A stretch of DNA of 64,000 nucleotides from Bdellovibrio sp. UBA4095. GTDB taxonomy: Bacteria; Bdellovibrionota; Bdellovibrionia; Bdellovibrionales; Bdellovibrionaceae. The notes below the pieces were generated by a model that was not told where the DNA came from, ran no database searches, and worked only from the letters and a program-made list of their open reading frames with translations. The DNA is taken from contig DFXZ01000004.1 in assembly GCA_002381805.1 (NCBI GenBank), forward strand, positions 620,001 through 684,000, in the 5' to 3' direction. Shown one piece after another: positions 26,556 through 36,411 of the stretch. Position 1 is the stretch's first letter. Each line of letters begins with the position of its first letter. Made by a program: the position numbers and the translations under genes.

Positions 26556-27971
26556 GTGGAATTAAACTCGTCCTTTTGGACACTTATAAAAGTTAAAATG
26601 AAAAGTCGGAACGACAACAATAAGTTGTTGGATACCTGGCTGGATCCTATTGAATATGTGAGTACCCAGGGTAACCCAGAAAGGCCACGCTTGGTTTTAG
26701 GGGTACCCAACGCCCTCCATCAGTACTTTGTCATTGAGAACCTTCAAGATAAGATTTATTCAGAGATTTCAGATACTTATGGAAATCCGTTTGAAGTGGA
26801 GTTCAAGGTCACAGGGAATAAAGTTAATTCCCATATCGAGACTTCCAGCTCTCCAGAGGAGCCCGCTGGTGGCTCCGAAATCCTTCATGCTCAACTGGCT
26901 CGTTCTCAGGGTAGTCAGAATACTCAAAGTAGAACAAATGCAGATACTCTCAATAGTGAGCTTACTTTTTCCACCTTCGTGGTGGGTAAAAATTCCGATT
27001 TTGCTCACGCAGCTTGTTATAATGTCGCGCGGAACCCAGGAGCTGATGACTATAATCCTCTCTATATATATGGGCCTGTCGGAATGGGTAAAACACATCT
27101 TTTACACGCTGCCGGAAATCATATTCGTGAACAATTTCATAATCTTAGGATCACATACATTTCTGCAGAGCGCTTTATGAACGAGTGTATCTCGGCCATT
27201 CGACGCCACGAAATGGATAAGTTTCGCCAGAAATATCGCGAAAACTCAGACATTCTCCTAGTTGATGATGTTCAGTTTATTGCGCGTGGGGAAGCTGTTC
27301 AGGAAGAGTTCTTTCATACTGTGAACAGCTTTATCGACAATCGCAAACAGGTTATCCTGGCTAGCGATCGAATGCCTAAGGATATCCACGGTCTTGAAGA
27401 TCGCAGTCGAACCCGCCTAGAGCGGGGTTTAATTGCTGACATAACAATGCCAGATCTTGAAACAAGAATTGCGATACTTCGCTATAAGGCGGAAAAATTC
27501 AATGTGCCGATGCCAGAGGACGTTGTTAACTATATCGCTCGTATCTCCAAGCGTTCGATCAGAGAACTCGAAGGCAACCTAAAGAAGGTTAAAATGTTCT
27601 CTGAATTACAAGGACTTCCTATTGATTATGACCTTGTAAAAAGAATTCTTTCGCACCATGAGACTCAGTCCACAATTTCCGTTGAAGAAATCATGAAGCT
27701 GGTTGCAGATCACTACAAAGTCAGAATCTTAGACCTAAAATCATCAACAAGAGCCAAGCCAATTGTTGTTCCACGTCAAATAGCTATGTATTTGATAAAG
27801 AAATTTTTGGACAGATCTTTGGTTGATATCGGTAAAGCTTTTGGCGGTAAAGATCACACGACTGTGATGAATGCCCTAGTTCGGGTCAAGAATCTACAGG
27901 CGGCCGATCAAGATATAGCAAAGGATATCGAAGACTTAGAGCATAGAATCCACAATATCACAGGAGTGTGA
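26556..27971 (+). CDS. dnaA: Chromosomal replication initiator protein DnaA
   Basis: AAA+ initiator that binds DnaA boxes and opens oriC (471 residues from this start). Domain I (LLDTWLDPIEYVS) is followed by a Ser/Gln-rich linker and the AAA+ core with Walker A GPVGMGKTHLLH near 172 and Walker B LLVDDVQFI near 235. The C-terminal box-binding helix-turn-helix shows GGKDHTTVMNALVRV near 430. I chose GTG 26556, preceded by GAGGGG; a TTG at 26520 is possible but weak, and ATG 26598 would cut into domain I. It is divergent from rpmH. Confidence 0.97.
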   Translation: MELNSSFWTLIKVKMKSRNDNNKLLDTWLDPIEYVSTQGNPERPRLVLGVPNALHQYFVIENLQDKIYSEISDTYGNPFEVEFKVTGNKVNSHIETSSSPEEPAGGSEILHAQLARSQGSQNTQSRTNADTLNSELTFSTFVVGKNSDFAHAACYNVARNPGADDYNPLYIYGPVGMGKTHLLHAAGNHIREQFHNLRITYISAERFMNECISAIRRHEMDKFRQKYRENSDILLVDDVQFIARGEAVQEEFFHTVNSFIDNRKQVILASDRMPKDIHGLEDRSRTRLERGLIADITMPDLETRIAILRYKAEKFNVPMPEDVVNYIARISKRSIRELEGNLKKVKMFSELQGLPIDYDLVKRILSHHETQSTISVEEIMKLVADHYKVRILDLKSSTRAKPIVVPRQIAMYLIKKFLDRSLVDIGKAFGGKDHTTVMNALVRVKNLQAADQDIAKDIEDLEHRIHNITGV

Positions 27972-28202
27972 ATGTGGGCTGTGGATAACCTTGTGGAACA
28001 ACATGGGGTTAGGAATGTGGATCTGATTTATCCCCAAAATTGGGAAATTTCAGGCTGATTTATGCAGAGTCTTTATCCACAAGTGTTTTTTAGTGTTTAC
28101 AGGTATTTAGGTGTTTTGTTAGGTTTTCCACGCCCCTACTACTACTACTAGATATTTATATTATAAGTATTAGTTAATAAGAGGGTCCTAAAAGAGGGAT
28201 AT
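27972..28202. other. Chromosome replication origin oriC
   Basis: A 231-base non-coding stretch between dnaA and dnaN. Perfect DnaA boxes (TTATCCACA) lie at 27980-27988 (minus) and 28073-28081 (plus). Weaker ones are TTATCCCCA at 28028-28036, TGTGGATCT at 28016-28024 (minus) and TTTTCCACG at 28124-28132. The last is followed by a run of C, five CTA triplets and an AT-rich tract at 28151-28180. This order (box, GC-rich spacer, trio, AT-rich) is the known layout of a DnaA-dependent unwinding element. The change of gene orientation around it supports the call. Confidence 0.9.
28136..28150 (+). repeat. DnaA-trio array in oriC
   Basis: Five perfect CTA triplets in tandem, just after a C-run and a degenerate DnaA box, and just before ATATTTATATTATAAG. 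In Bacillus the equivalent TAC/CTA repeats bind the DnaA filament on one strand and start unwinding. The repeat is seen directly; its role is by analogy. Confidence 0.75.
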
Positions 28203-29309
28203 ATGAAACTTGCAATCGATAAGAAAGATTTATTAAGCTTGATTGGTAAAACGCAGAATATTGTTGAGAAACGCAACACCATGCCAATCCTCATCAATGT
28301 TTTGTTAGAAGCTGATCAGAACGTCTTAAAAGTTTTTGCAACAGATCTTGAGGTCAGCTTGACCGATCAGATCAAAGCGCAAGTACAACAATCTGGAAAA
28401 GTTGCCGTAAGTGCAAAAAGCCTTTTCGATATTGCAAAAGAACTCTCAGATGGACCAATCACCCTCATCAAAAAAGAAAACAACTGGCTCGAGATCAAGC
28501 AAGGTAAATACACTTCGAAAATTGTTGGTATCTCTTCAGAAGAATATCCGATCTTCCCAACTTACAATTCTCAAGCCTTTATTAAAATTGCAGCACAAGT
28601 TTTGAAAGAGATGATTGATAAAACAATCTACTCCGTTTCTAACGACGAAACACGATACCACTTGAACGGTGTTTTCTTTGAACTTAGCTCCCAAGGTGGA
28701 TTCAAAATGGTTGCAACCGATGGACATCGTATGAGCTTGGTTAATAAAGCCTCAGCAGATGTAAAGGTTGCAAATACTCAAGGTGTTATTATTCCGCGAA
28801 AAGGATTGCATGAAATTAAAAAGATCCTTGAAGGAATTGATGGTGATGTTGAAATTGCTATCGAAGGTTCTCAGTTCGTATTGAAACATTCTTCAACAAT
28901 TCTGATGATTCGGTTGATTGAAGGAAAGTACCCGAATTATCAACAGTTTATTCCACAGAAGCTTCCGCAAAAAGTTATGATTAGCAGAGAAGCTTTCTTA
29001 ACTTCTTTAAAACGTGTTTCACTACTCGCAAATCAAAAATCTAAAGCCGTTTTATTAAATCTTTCCAATGGAAAAATGGAAATTTCTTCGAACAATCCTG
29101 AGTTAGGTGATGCTAAAGAGGAAATTGAAGTTGAATACTCAGGCAACGAAATCAAAATTGGTTTCAATGCTAAGTACATCACGGATATCCTTACGAGTAT
29201 TCAGCAAGACAAGATTGATTTTGAATTAAATGATCATCTTTCACCCGGCCTTATGCGACCCCATGAAGATGCAAGTTATACTTGTGTCGTCATGCCTATG
29301 AGAATCTAA
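28203..29309 (+). CDS. dnaN: DNA polymerase III beta sliding clamp
   Basis: Ring-shaped processivity clamp of the replicative polymerase (368 residues). It begins MKLAIDKKDLLSLIGKTQNI and includes LRMR-type conserved stretches, here MVATDGHRMSLV in the middle and EDASYTCVVMPMRI at the C-terminus, as in the family. An RBS-like AGAGGG lies just upstream. The stop TAA overlaps the recF start (TAATG), so the two are coupled. Confidence 0.98.
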   Translation: MKLAIDKKDLLSLIGKTQNIVEKRNTMPILINVLLEADQNVLKVFATDLEVSLTDQIKAQVQQSGKVAVSAKSLFDIAKELSDGPITLIKKENNWLEIKQGKYTSKIVGISSEEYPIFPTYNSQAFIKIAAQVLKEMIDKTIYSVSNDETRYHLNGVFFELSSQGGFKMVATDGHRMSLVNKASADVKVANTQGVIIPRKGLHEIKKILEGIDGDVEIAIEGSQFVLKHSSTILMIRLIEGKYPNYQQFIPQKLPQKVMISREAFLTSLKRVSLLANQKSKAVLLNLSNGKMEISSNNPELGDAKEEIEVEYSGNEIKIGFNAKYITDILTSIQQDKIDFELNDHLSPGLMRPHEDASYTCVVMPMRI

Positions 29310-30430
29310 TGATCGTCGAAAAACTACGTCTTGTTAATTTTCGAAATTATCGGGACGTAGTGGTTTCATTTTCTCCAAGGGTTAATGTTTTTGTTGGAGA
29401 CAATGGACAAGGAAAAACAAATCTTCTAGAGGCGTTGTATTTAGTCTCCCAAGGAGATTCATTTCGCTACAATGACAACTCAGTTCTGCTTCGCTCTGGA
29501 GAGTCTGAAGCGGTCATTCAAACCAAGATTTGTCAGAATGATCTACACTACAAACTTCAACTTAACCTTAGTAAAAGTCGCAAGTCTCTTTCGTTGAATG
29601 ATAAAAAAGCAAGTCCACGAGATGTTAGAAAACTTTTTGCTAGTGTTGTATTTAGCCCAGAAAGCTTATCTTCGATAAAAGAAGGTGCTGATCAAAGACG
29701 GCAGCTTGTGGATGAGTTATTAATCACTTTTGATCGAAATAACGCAGATCTCATCGCAGATTATCGAAAAGTCTTAAAAACGCGCAATAAGGTCCTTAAA
29801 AACCATTTGCAGGATAGGGAGCCACTCTCGGTCACCCTTGCCCTTTTGGAAAGCCTCCAGCCCACTTTCCTGCGATTAGGCGCGAATTTAATTTATGCCC
29901 GCATCACAGCCCTTCTGGGTTTAGAGAAAGAATTTAATAGTGCTATGCGCTATATCAGCCAAGCTGATGTGGATATTTCTGTGAATTACCTCATGAGTAA
30001 TGAAAATGTGCTCAAATTTTCCTTGGAACAAGTTTATGCGGCACTCGAAAAAAGAGCTAAAGAACTGCATGATGCAGAGCTCTCGAGTGGTGTCAGTCTC
30101 GTGGGTCCTCATAAACATGACATTGCCTTCCTATATGGGCAAAAAGACTCAAGATTTTATTGTAGCCAAGGGCAGCAAAGAGCGATCATATTGTCTTTCA
30201 AAATGGCTCAAATTGTGTATCATAGGAAGGCTCACGGAACCTATCCTGTGCTGATGTTAGATGATGTTTTATCCGAACTCGATAAAGCCAAAAGAGATGC
30301 GTTGATTATGTTCTTACACGAGATCAATACGCAGATTTTTGTGACGACAACGGATTTTACTTTACCTGATTCATTCAGCCTCGATCAACTTTCCGTTTTG
30401 CGAATCAAGGATGGTCACATCCTTGACTGA
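29309..30430 (+). CDS. recF: DNA replication and repair protein RecF
   Basis: SMC-like ATPase that helps load RecA at single-strand gaps (373 residues from ATG 29309). It opens MIVEKLRLVNFRNYRDV; Walker A is GDNGQGKTN at 30-38, the ABC signature region is FYCSQGQQRAIILSFKMAQ and Walker B is VLMLDDVLSELD. The start shares one base with the dnaN stop. A longer start at 29282 lies inside dnaN and is unlikely. Confidence 0.97.
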   Translation: MIVEKLRLVNFRNYRDVVVSFSPRVNVFVGDNGQGKTNLLEALYLVSQGDSFRYNDNSVLLRSGESEAVIQTKICQNDLHYKLQLNLSKSRKSLSLNDKKASPRDVRKLFASVVFSPESLSSIKEGADQRRQLVDELLITFDRNNADLIADYRKVLKTRNKVLKNHLQDREPLSVTLALLESLQPTFLRLGANLIYARITALLGLEKEFNSAMRYISQADVDISVNYLMSNENVLKFSLEQVYAALEKRAKELHDAELSSGVSLVGPHKHDIAFLYGQKDSRFYCSQGQQRAIILSFKMAQIVYHRKAHGTYPVLMLDDVLSELDKAKRDALIMFLHEINTQIFVTTTDFTLPDSFSLDQLSVLRIKDGHILD

Positions 30431-30454
30431 TTTTTTTTCAGTGAGGGTTACAGA

Positions 30455-32872
30455 GTGTCAGTCGAAGAACAAAAATCCTATTCCGCCGATTCCATTCAAG
30501 TTTTGGAAGGACTCGAAGCTGTTCGTAAACGTCCTGGAATGTATATTGGTGATACTGGCTTCAGAGGTTATCACCATCTTGTGTATGAAGTTGTGGATAA
30601 CTCCGTAGATGAATCACTTGCCGGTTACTGTAAAACAATTCAAGTGATCATCAACGCGGACGAATCGATCACCGTAGAGGATGACGGTCGCGGTATTCCA
30701 GTCGGAGCCCATAAAAATGGAAAATCTGCCCTTGAAATCGTCATGACAGTTCTTCATGCCGGAGGAAAATTCGATGGCGGAGGTTACAAAGTTTCTGGCG
30801 GTCTTCATGGTGTTGGTGCCTCTGTTGTTAATGCCCTATCCTCGCGCTGTGAAGTGGAAGTTCGCAGAGAAGGTCACCTTTGGACCCAACGATATGAGCG
30901 TGGCCGAATCATGGCCCCTGTGGAAAAAGGTGAGGAAACTCCTCGTACTGGAACTAAAACTACTTTTAAACCTGATAGAGAAATCTTCAAAGATGAAACG
31001 ATCATTTATGACTTCAACACTTTGGCGAATAGATTTCGTGAATTAGCGTTCCTAAATGCTGGTCTTCATATTTCTTTGAAAGACGAACGAACTGGAAAGA
31101 AACAAGATTTTCAGTATGCAAATGGTATTGCTGAATTTGTTCAGTACATGAATCAGTCTAAAAAAGCACTTCACCAAGATGTCGTCTTCTTCCGCGGCGA
31201 AAAAGACAACGTCGATATTGAAATTGCGATGCAGTGGAATGATTCCTACTCTGAATCCATTTTTACTTATTGTAACAACATCAACACCCATGAGGGAGGA
31301 ACTCACCTCGTTGGTTTCCGTGCGGCATTAACTCGAACGACAAATGCTTATGCGACAACTAAAAATCTATTGAAGGATCTTAAAACGAATCTTGAGGGTG
31401 AAGATATTCGAGAAGGTCTAGCTGCAGTTATCTCTGTCAAAGTTAGAGAGCCACAGTTCGAAGGCCAGACAAAAACTAAACTTGGGAATACTGAAGTTAA
31501 GGGTATTGTCGAATCACTGGTAAATGAAAAGCTGGCTGATTGGATGGACCGCAACCCAAATCCAGCAAAAAATATCATCGGAAAATGTGTAGAGTCTGCA
31601 AGGGCACGTGAAGCAGCCCGTAAGGCAAGAGATCTGACTCGCAGAAAAACAGCTTTAGATAGTGGATCGTTACCGGGAAAAATGGCTGACTGCCAAGAGA
31701 GAGATCCAGCACTTTGCGAGCTTTACCTGGTGGAGGGAGACTCTGCGGGTGGTTCCGCAAAGCAAGGCCGAGATCGTCGCACGCAAGCGATCTTGCCTTT
31801 AAAAGGTAAAATTCTGAATGTTGAGAAGGCACGATTTGATAAAATTATTTCCAGCGAGGAAATTAAAGTTATTATTTCAGCACTCGGCACTGGAATCGGA
31901 AAAGACAATGTAAATGTCGATAAGATCCGTTATCACAAAATTATTATTATGACAGATGCTGACGTTGATGGATCACACATCATGACGCTTCTTCTGACGT
32001 TCTTCTATCGTCAGATGCCTTTAGTACTTGAGAGAGGTTATGTTTACATTGCTCAGCCACCTCTTTATAGAGCGAAAAAAGGTAAAGAAGAAACCTATCT
32101 AAAAGACGAGGCTGCTCTGACGGAGTTCCTTTTAAACAACGGATTAAAAGGATTCAAAATTAAAGGAAAAGAAAATCTGTCGGATGCAGACGTAAAACAG
32201 CTGATCTTGAATATTCAAAAGCTGAATAATATTGTTCGACTGTCTTCAAAAAAGTATGACCAAGATGTTCTGCGTTTCTTTTTAAACAATGTAAATAATT
32301 TTGATGTCACTTTTGCTGATGCCAAAAAGATTGAAGAAGTATTAGCAGACTTTGGAAAGTGGGTTCATTCAGATCCTAAGTTGGGAATTACTGAATACAA
32401 AGGCGAAGTTAAGAATTCCGAAGAAACAGGAAAACCCTACGCCGAAATTTACACTGTTCGATATGCTGATCGTATGACTACAAAATTTGGCTTTGAAAGT
32501 TTACGATCCTCAGAGATCATCGAGCTTCGCAAAATTTGGAATGATATTCAGGCAGTGACCACACTTCCGATGTCCATCACTGAAGGGGAAGAAGAAGTTC
32601 AATTCAAGTCATATAGCGATTTCTATTCTTATGTGATGGAATCAGCCAAAAAAGGTATTTATATCCAGCGCTATAAGGGTCTTGGAGAGATGAATCCGGA
32701 ACAGCTCTGGGAAACTACTATGAACAAAGATAACCGAGCTCTCTTGCAAGTGACGATCGATGATGCTGTCGCTGCGGATGAGACCTTCTCTATCCTCATG
32801 GGCGAAATGGTAGAGCCACGTCGACAATTTATCCATGACAATGCTCTATTAGCGCACAGTCTGGATGTTTAA
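30455..32872 (+). CDS. gyrB: DNA gyrase subunit B
   Basis: ATPase subunit of DNA gyrase (805 residues). The GHKL ATPase domain shows EVVDNSVDESLAGY, DDGRGIPV and GGLHGVGASVVNALS. The TOPRIM domain shows ELYLVEGDSAGGSAKQGRDR and DADVDGSHI; the C-terminus has QRYKGLGEMNPEQLWET. The start is GTG with GAGGG upstream. Gyrase adds negative supercoils ahead of replication. It is followed by gyrA after 26 bases. Confidence 0.99.
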   Translation: MSVEEQKSYSADSIQVLEGLEAVRKRPGMYIGDTGFRGYHHLVYEVVDNSVDESLAGYCKTIQVIINADESITVEDDGRGIPVGAHKNGKSALEIVMTVLHAGGKFDGGGYKVSGGLHGVGASVVNALSSRCEVEVRREGHLWTQRYERGRIMAPVEKGEETPRTGTKTTFKPDREIFKDETIIYDFNTLANRFRELAFLNAGLHISLKDERTGKKQDFQYANGIAEFVQYMNQSKKALHQDVVFFRGEKDNVDIEIAMQWNDSYSESIFTYCNNINTHEGGTHLVGFRAALTRTTNAYATTKNLLKDLKTNLEGEDIREGLAAVISVKVREPQFEGQTKTKLGNTEVKGIVESLVNEKLADWMDRNPNPAKNIIGKCVESARAREAARKARDLTRRKTALDSGSLPGKMADCQERDPALCELYLVEGDSAGGSAKQGRDRRTQAILPLKGKILNVEKARFDKIISSEEIKVIISALGTGIGKDNVNVDKIRYHKIIIMTDADVDGSHIMTLLLTFFYRQMPLVLERGYVYIAQPPLYRAKKGKEETYLKDEAALTEFLLNNGLKGFKIKGKENLSDADVKQLILNIQKLNNIVRLSSKKYDQDVLRFFLNNVNNFDVTFADAKKIEEVLADFGKWVHSDPKLGITEYKGEVKNSEETGKPYAEIYTVRYADRMTTKFGFESLRSSEIIELRKIWNDIQAVTTLPMSITEGEEEVQFKSYSDFYSYVMESAKKGIYIQRYKGLGEMNPEQLWETTMNKDNRALLQVTIDDAVAADETFSILMGEMVEPRRQFIHDNALLAHSLDV

Positions 32873-32898
32873 TTATTAGTTTTTAAAGTTGGTGAATT

Positions 32899-35376
32899 AT
32901 GGAAGAAAATATCTCAGAAAAAGGCGTCACTAGAGTCGACATTAGTAAAGAAATGCGCGGAGCATATCTTCAATACTCAATGTCCGTGATAGTTGGTCGT
33001 GCGCTACCCGATGTCCGTGATGGCTTAAAGCCAGTACATCGCCGAGTTCTATTTGCACAAAGTGAAATGAATAACCGCCACAACAGACCTTATCTTAAGT
33101 CTGCTCGTGTTGTCGGGGATGTTATCGGTAAGTATCACCCACACGGTGATACTTCAGTCTATGATACAATGGTTCGTATGGCTCAAGATTTTTCTCTGCG
33201 CTATCCTCTTGAGGATGGTCAAGGGAACTTTGGTTCTGTCGATGGCGACAGCGCAGCAGCTATGCGATATACAGAAATTCGCCTAACTGCATTAGCAGAA
33301 GAACTTTTGAACGACCTCGAAAAAGAAACTGTTTCATATAGTCCCAACTATGACGACAGTCTTTTAATTCCAACTGTACTCCCCTCAAAATTTCCGAATC
33401 TGCTGGTAAACGGCTCTTCGGGGATCGCTGTTGGAATGGCGACTAATATCCCTCCTCATAACTTAGGCGAAGTTATTGACGGAACAATTCATCTCATTAA
33501 CAACCCTACCTGTCAGATCGAAGATTTGATGGAGCACATCAAGGGACCTGATTTTCCAACAAGTGGTCAGATTGCAGGTCGCGAAGGCATCTTACAGGCT
33601 TATAAAAAAGGTCGCGGAATCATTAGTCTGAAAGCTACGGCAGAAATTGTTCAAGCTAAGGACCGTGAAGAAATCATCGTCACAGAGATTCCTTACCAGG
33701 TAAATAAAGCAAAGCTTATCGAGAGTATTGCAGACTTAGTTCGAGATAAACAAATCGAAGGTATCTCTGACATTCGAGATGAATCTTCACGTGAAGGAAT
33801 GAGAATCGTCATTGTTCTTAAACGTGGCGAGAATGCCGGTGTTATTCTAAATCGGCTTTACAAGTTTACTCAGATGCAAACCAGCTTTGGCATTATCATG
33901 CTGGCACTGGATAATAAAAACCAACCGGTGACTTTTGATTTAAAGGGAGTGCTTGAAGCATTCGTCGATCACCGCCGAGACGTTGTAACAAAACGATGTA
34001 TTTTCGAACTTAAAAAGGCTCAAGAAAGAGCTCATATTTTAGAGGGTCTAAAGAAGGCACTCGATCATATTGACGAGGTTATTAAGACCATTCGCGCATC
34101 TAAAGAAGCCAATACCGCTCGAGAAGCGCTAATGGAAAAGTTCGAATTTTCAGAGAAGCAGGCAATTGCTATTCTCGAAATGCGTTTGCAACGTTTAACT
34201 GGTTTAGAGCGCGATAAAATCATTGCTGAATTAGCAGAGCTTATGAAGCAAATTGATTGGCTGAAGTTTGTTCTTGCAGATGTTCGCGAAATTTACAAAA
34301 TTATCGTTGGCGAACTTGAGGATCTGAAAAAGCGTTATGCGGATCCAAGAAGAACCCAGATCACTGGAAGCTTAGATGACATCGAAGATGAAGATCTGAT
34401 AGCTGACGAAGATATGGTAGTTACTGTCACCAATACAGGACTTATTAAGCGCATGCCGACAGCTGAATACCGAGTTCAAAAACGCGGCGGTAAAGGCTTA
34501 AAGGGAATGGAAACCAAAGAAGAGGATTTCGTAACCGACCTCTTTACAGCAAGCACCAAAACCACACTCTTGGTATTCACTGATAAAGGTAAGGCTTATT
34601 GGTGTAAAGTTCATAAATTACCTCTTGGAACAAGAACTTCCAAAGGTAAGTCATTGGCCAATGTTGTTCAGCTAACCAGCGGAGAAAGAGTTCGGGCGAT
34701 CCTTCCGGTTGATGCCTTCACCGATACTAAGTTTGTAGTTATGTTGACTGAAAAAGGTGTTATCAAAAAAACTTCATTGTCAGCCTTTGCAAATCAAAGA
34801 ACCGCCGGGATCATTGCTCTAACAACGGATCTAGATGATGGCGTCATCGCAGTTCAGATTTCAGATGGTCAGAGTGACATTTTTATAGCAACCAAAGAAG
34901 GTATGTCGATTCGCTTTAATGAAAATGATGTTCGACCAATGGGTAGAACAGCTCGTGGAGTTAAAGCGATCACATTGGCGAAAGATGATGTAGTCGTAGC
35001 GATGGAAGTTCTTGAAAAGAATACTCCAGATACGATTTTGATGGTGACATCAAAAGGCTATGGGAAACGTTCTGAAACTGGTGAGTATAGAATTCAATCT
35101 CGAGGTGGAGTCGGTATAATCACTCAAAAAACGACCGATAAAGTCGGTGTTGTGATTGGCACTAAGAAAGTGTCCGACAAACATGAGTTGATTCTATCTA
35201 CCGATAAGGGTCAGGTTATTCGAATGAAAATCACTGATATATCGGTTTTAGGAAGAAATACTCAAGGTGTTCGCCTAATTAACATTGATGAGAAAGATGA
35301 AACCGTGACTGGAGTGGCAGTTGTTGAAGACGACACTACCGAAGACACAGTCCCGCCGGCCGGAGTAACGCACTAA
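32899..35376 (+). CDS. gyrA: DNA gyrase subunit A
   Basis: DNA-cutting subunit of gyrase (825 residues). The active tyrosine is Tyr124 in AAAMRYTEIRL. The quinolone-determining region reads HPHGDTSVYD, with Thr at the position of E. coli Ser83 and Asp at the position of Asp87; Thr here is a common wild-type variant. The C-terminal beta-pinwheel carries the GyrA box (QKRGGKGLKG), which marks it as gyrase rather than topoisomerase IV. The next gene begins two bases after its stop. Confidence 0.99.
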   Translation: MEENISEKGVTRVDISKEMRGAYLQYSMSVIVGRALPDVRDGLKPVHRRVLFAQSEMNNRHNRPYLKSARVVGDVIGKYHPHGDTSVYDTMVRMAQDFSLRYPLEDGQGNFGSVDGDSAAAMRYTEIRLTALAEELLNDLEKETVSYSPNYDDSLLIPTVLPSKFPNLLVNGSSGIAVGMATNIPPHNLGEVIDGTIHLINNPTCQIEDLMEHIKGPDFPTSGQIAGREGILQAYKKGRGIISLKATAEIVQAKDREEIIVTEIPYQVNKAKLIESIADLVRDKQIEGISDIRDESSREGMRIVIVLKRGENAGVILNRLYKFTQMQTSFGIIMLALDNKNQPVTFDLKGVLEAFVDHRRDVVTKRCIFELKKAQERAHILEGLKKALDHIDEVIKTIRASKEANTAREALMEKFEFSEKQAIAILEMRLQRLTGLERDKIIAELAELMKQIDWLKFVLADVREIYKIIVGELEDLKKRYADPRRTQITGSLDDIEDEDLIADEDMVVTVTNTGLIKRMPTAEYRVQKRGGKGLKGMETKEEDFVTDLFTASTKTTLLVFTDKGKAYWCKVHKLPLGTRTSKGKSLANVVQLTSGERVRAILPVDAFTDTKFVVMLTEKGVIKKTSLSAFANQRTAGIIALTTDLDDGVIAVQISDGQSDIFIATKEGMSIRFNENDVRPMGRTARGVKAITLAKDDVVVAMEVLEKNTPDTILMVTSKGYGKRSETGEYRIQSRGGVGIITQKTTDKVGVVIGTKKVSDKHELILSTDKGQVIRMKITDISVLGRNTQGVRLINIDEKDETVTGVAVVEDDTTEDTVPPAGVTH

Positions 35377-35377
35377 A

Positions 35378-36175
35378 ATGCTTCGGCGATTTCTGATCGT
35401 CTTGGTTCTATTTATTTCGGCCTGCTCTTCTCAGGAGGAGGTCGATTTCTATCAGGCTAAGAAGGAAATTGCCCAAGAGCATTATCGAATCGGTTTAAGT
35501 TACCTGGACCGAGTCATAAAAAGAAACTCGAAAAGCAAATATCCCCTAGAGGCCGCGCGCGAAGCGGCCAGGATTTCATTCTTTGAAATTAAAGACTTTA
35601 AAAAGGCCATTAGCTACTTTCACTTCGTCGTATTAAACTCTAAAGATGAAAAAGAGCGTCTTCAGGCACAAAAGCAAATAGCTGAAATTTATTTTAACAA
35701 TCTTCAAGACTATAAGCAGTCGATCATAGAGTTTAGCAAGCTTCAGCAAATGCCACATACCGATCTGGAGGCTTCTCAATACAAAATGAATATTGCTAGA
35801 GCTCAGTACTATTTGAACAACTTTTTTCAGGCCGAATCTGAGATCGATTCCTTGTTAAAGCTAAAGAATGATGACAGCACCCGATTTAGTGCCCTGATGC
35901 TTAAAGGAAATATTCTTGTAGCGAAGAAAGAGTTTGTAGAAGCCGCCGAAATTTTTAAAGGGCTTATTGAAAAGTATCCTGAAAAATCAACAGAAGAGAA
36001 TGTCGCGATGATTCTAGCAGTTTGTTACGAAGAAAATTTCGACTTTAAAAGCGCCATTTCCGTATTAGAGACACATCAAAAAAATTATTCACCACCTGAG
36101 TACATTGAGTTGCGGATAAAACGCTTAAAAGAACGCATGAGAAATGCCCCTGGAGCGAAGGGCTTTAGAAAATAA
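35378..36175 (+). CDS. TPR-repeat lipoprotein
   Basis: Predicted lipoprotein of 265 residues (MLRRFLIVLVLFISACSSQE; lipobox cysteine at 16), followed by about five helical TPR-like repeats, for example FKKAISYFHFVVLNSKDEKE and EFVEAAEIFKGLIEKYPEKS. The overall form (lipid anchor plus TPRs, about 250 residues) resembles BamD or YfgL-partner proteins, but I cannot assign it. It starts two bases after gyrA and its stop overlaps the next gene (ATGA type), so it probably shares the gyrBA message and joins it to the atp genes. Confidence 0.75.
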   Translation: MLRRFLIVLVLFISACSSQEEVDFYQAKKEIAQEHYRIGLSYLDRVIKRNSKSKYPLEAAREAARISFFEIKDFKKAISYFHFVVLNSKDEKERLQAQKQIAEIYFNNLQDYKQSIIEFSKLQQMPHTDLEASQYKMNIARAQYYLNNFFQAESEIDSLLKLKNDDSTRFSALMLKGNILVAKKEFVEAAEIFKGLIEKYPEKSTEENVAMILAVCYEENFDFKSAISVLETHQKNYSPPEYIELRIKRLKERMRNAPGAKGFRK

Positions 36176-36405
36176 TGAAAAAGTATATAATTTTTGCATC
36201 CATGGGTTTTGAGCTGGTGGGGTTGATTCTAGGGTGCTTTTATCTAGGTCAATATCTAGACCAAAAATACCACTCAAAAGGGCTTATCTTTGTTGGGCTA
36301 ACTTTTGCCTGCCTAATTGGGTGGCTTTTCCGAGTAATTTGGCTCTTGCGAAAAATGCAGAGATCTGAAGAAAAAGAAGAGCAAGAAGCGTCTAGAAAAA
36401 GCTAA
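36175..36405 (+). CDS. AtpZ/AtpI-type small membrane protein
   Basis: Protein of 76 residues with two membrane helices (YIIFASMGFELVGLILGCFY and GLIFVGLTFACLIGWLFRVI) separated by a short DQKYHSK loop, then a charged tail. This is the AtpZ form (DUF of the AtpI family), found at the head of ATP synthase operons and linked to c-ring assembly or Mg2+ supply. Its start overlaps the preceding lipoprotein stop, and atpI follows after six bases. Confidence 0.75.
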   Translation: MKKYIIFASMGFELVGLILGCFYLGQYLDQKYHSKGLIFVGLTFACLIGWLFRVIWLLRKMQRSEEKEEQEASRKS

Positions 36406-36411
36406 GGAATT

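Noticed and set aside
27768..27783. parS-like TTGTTCCACGTCAAAT in dnaA.
   Set aside because: Only the left half matches; the right half (GTGGAACA) is lost, so ParB binding is unlikely.
18884..28117. The 12-mer TTTAGGTGTTTT occurs both before parS 1 (18884) and in oriC (28106).
   Set aside because: In 64 kb many 12-mers recur by chance, and the two contexts differ.
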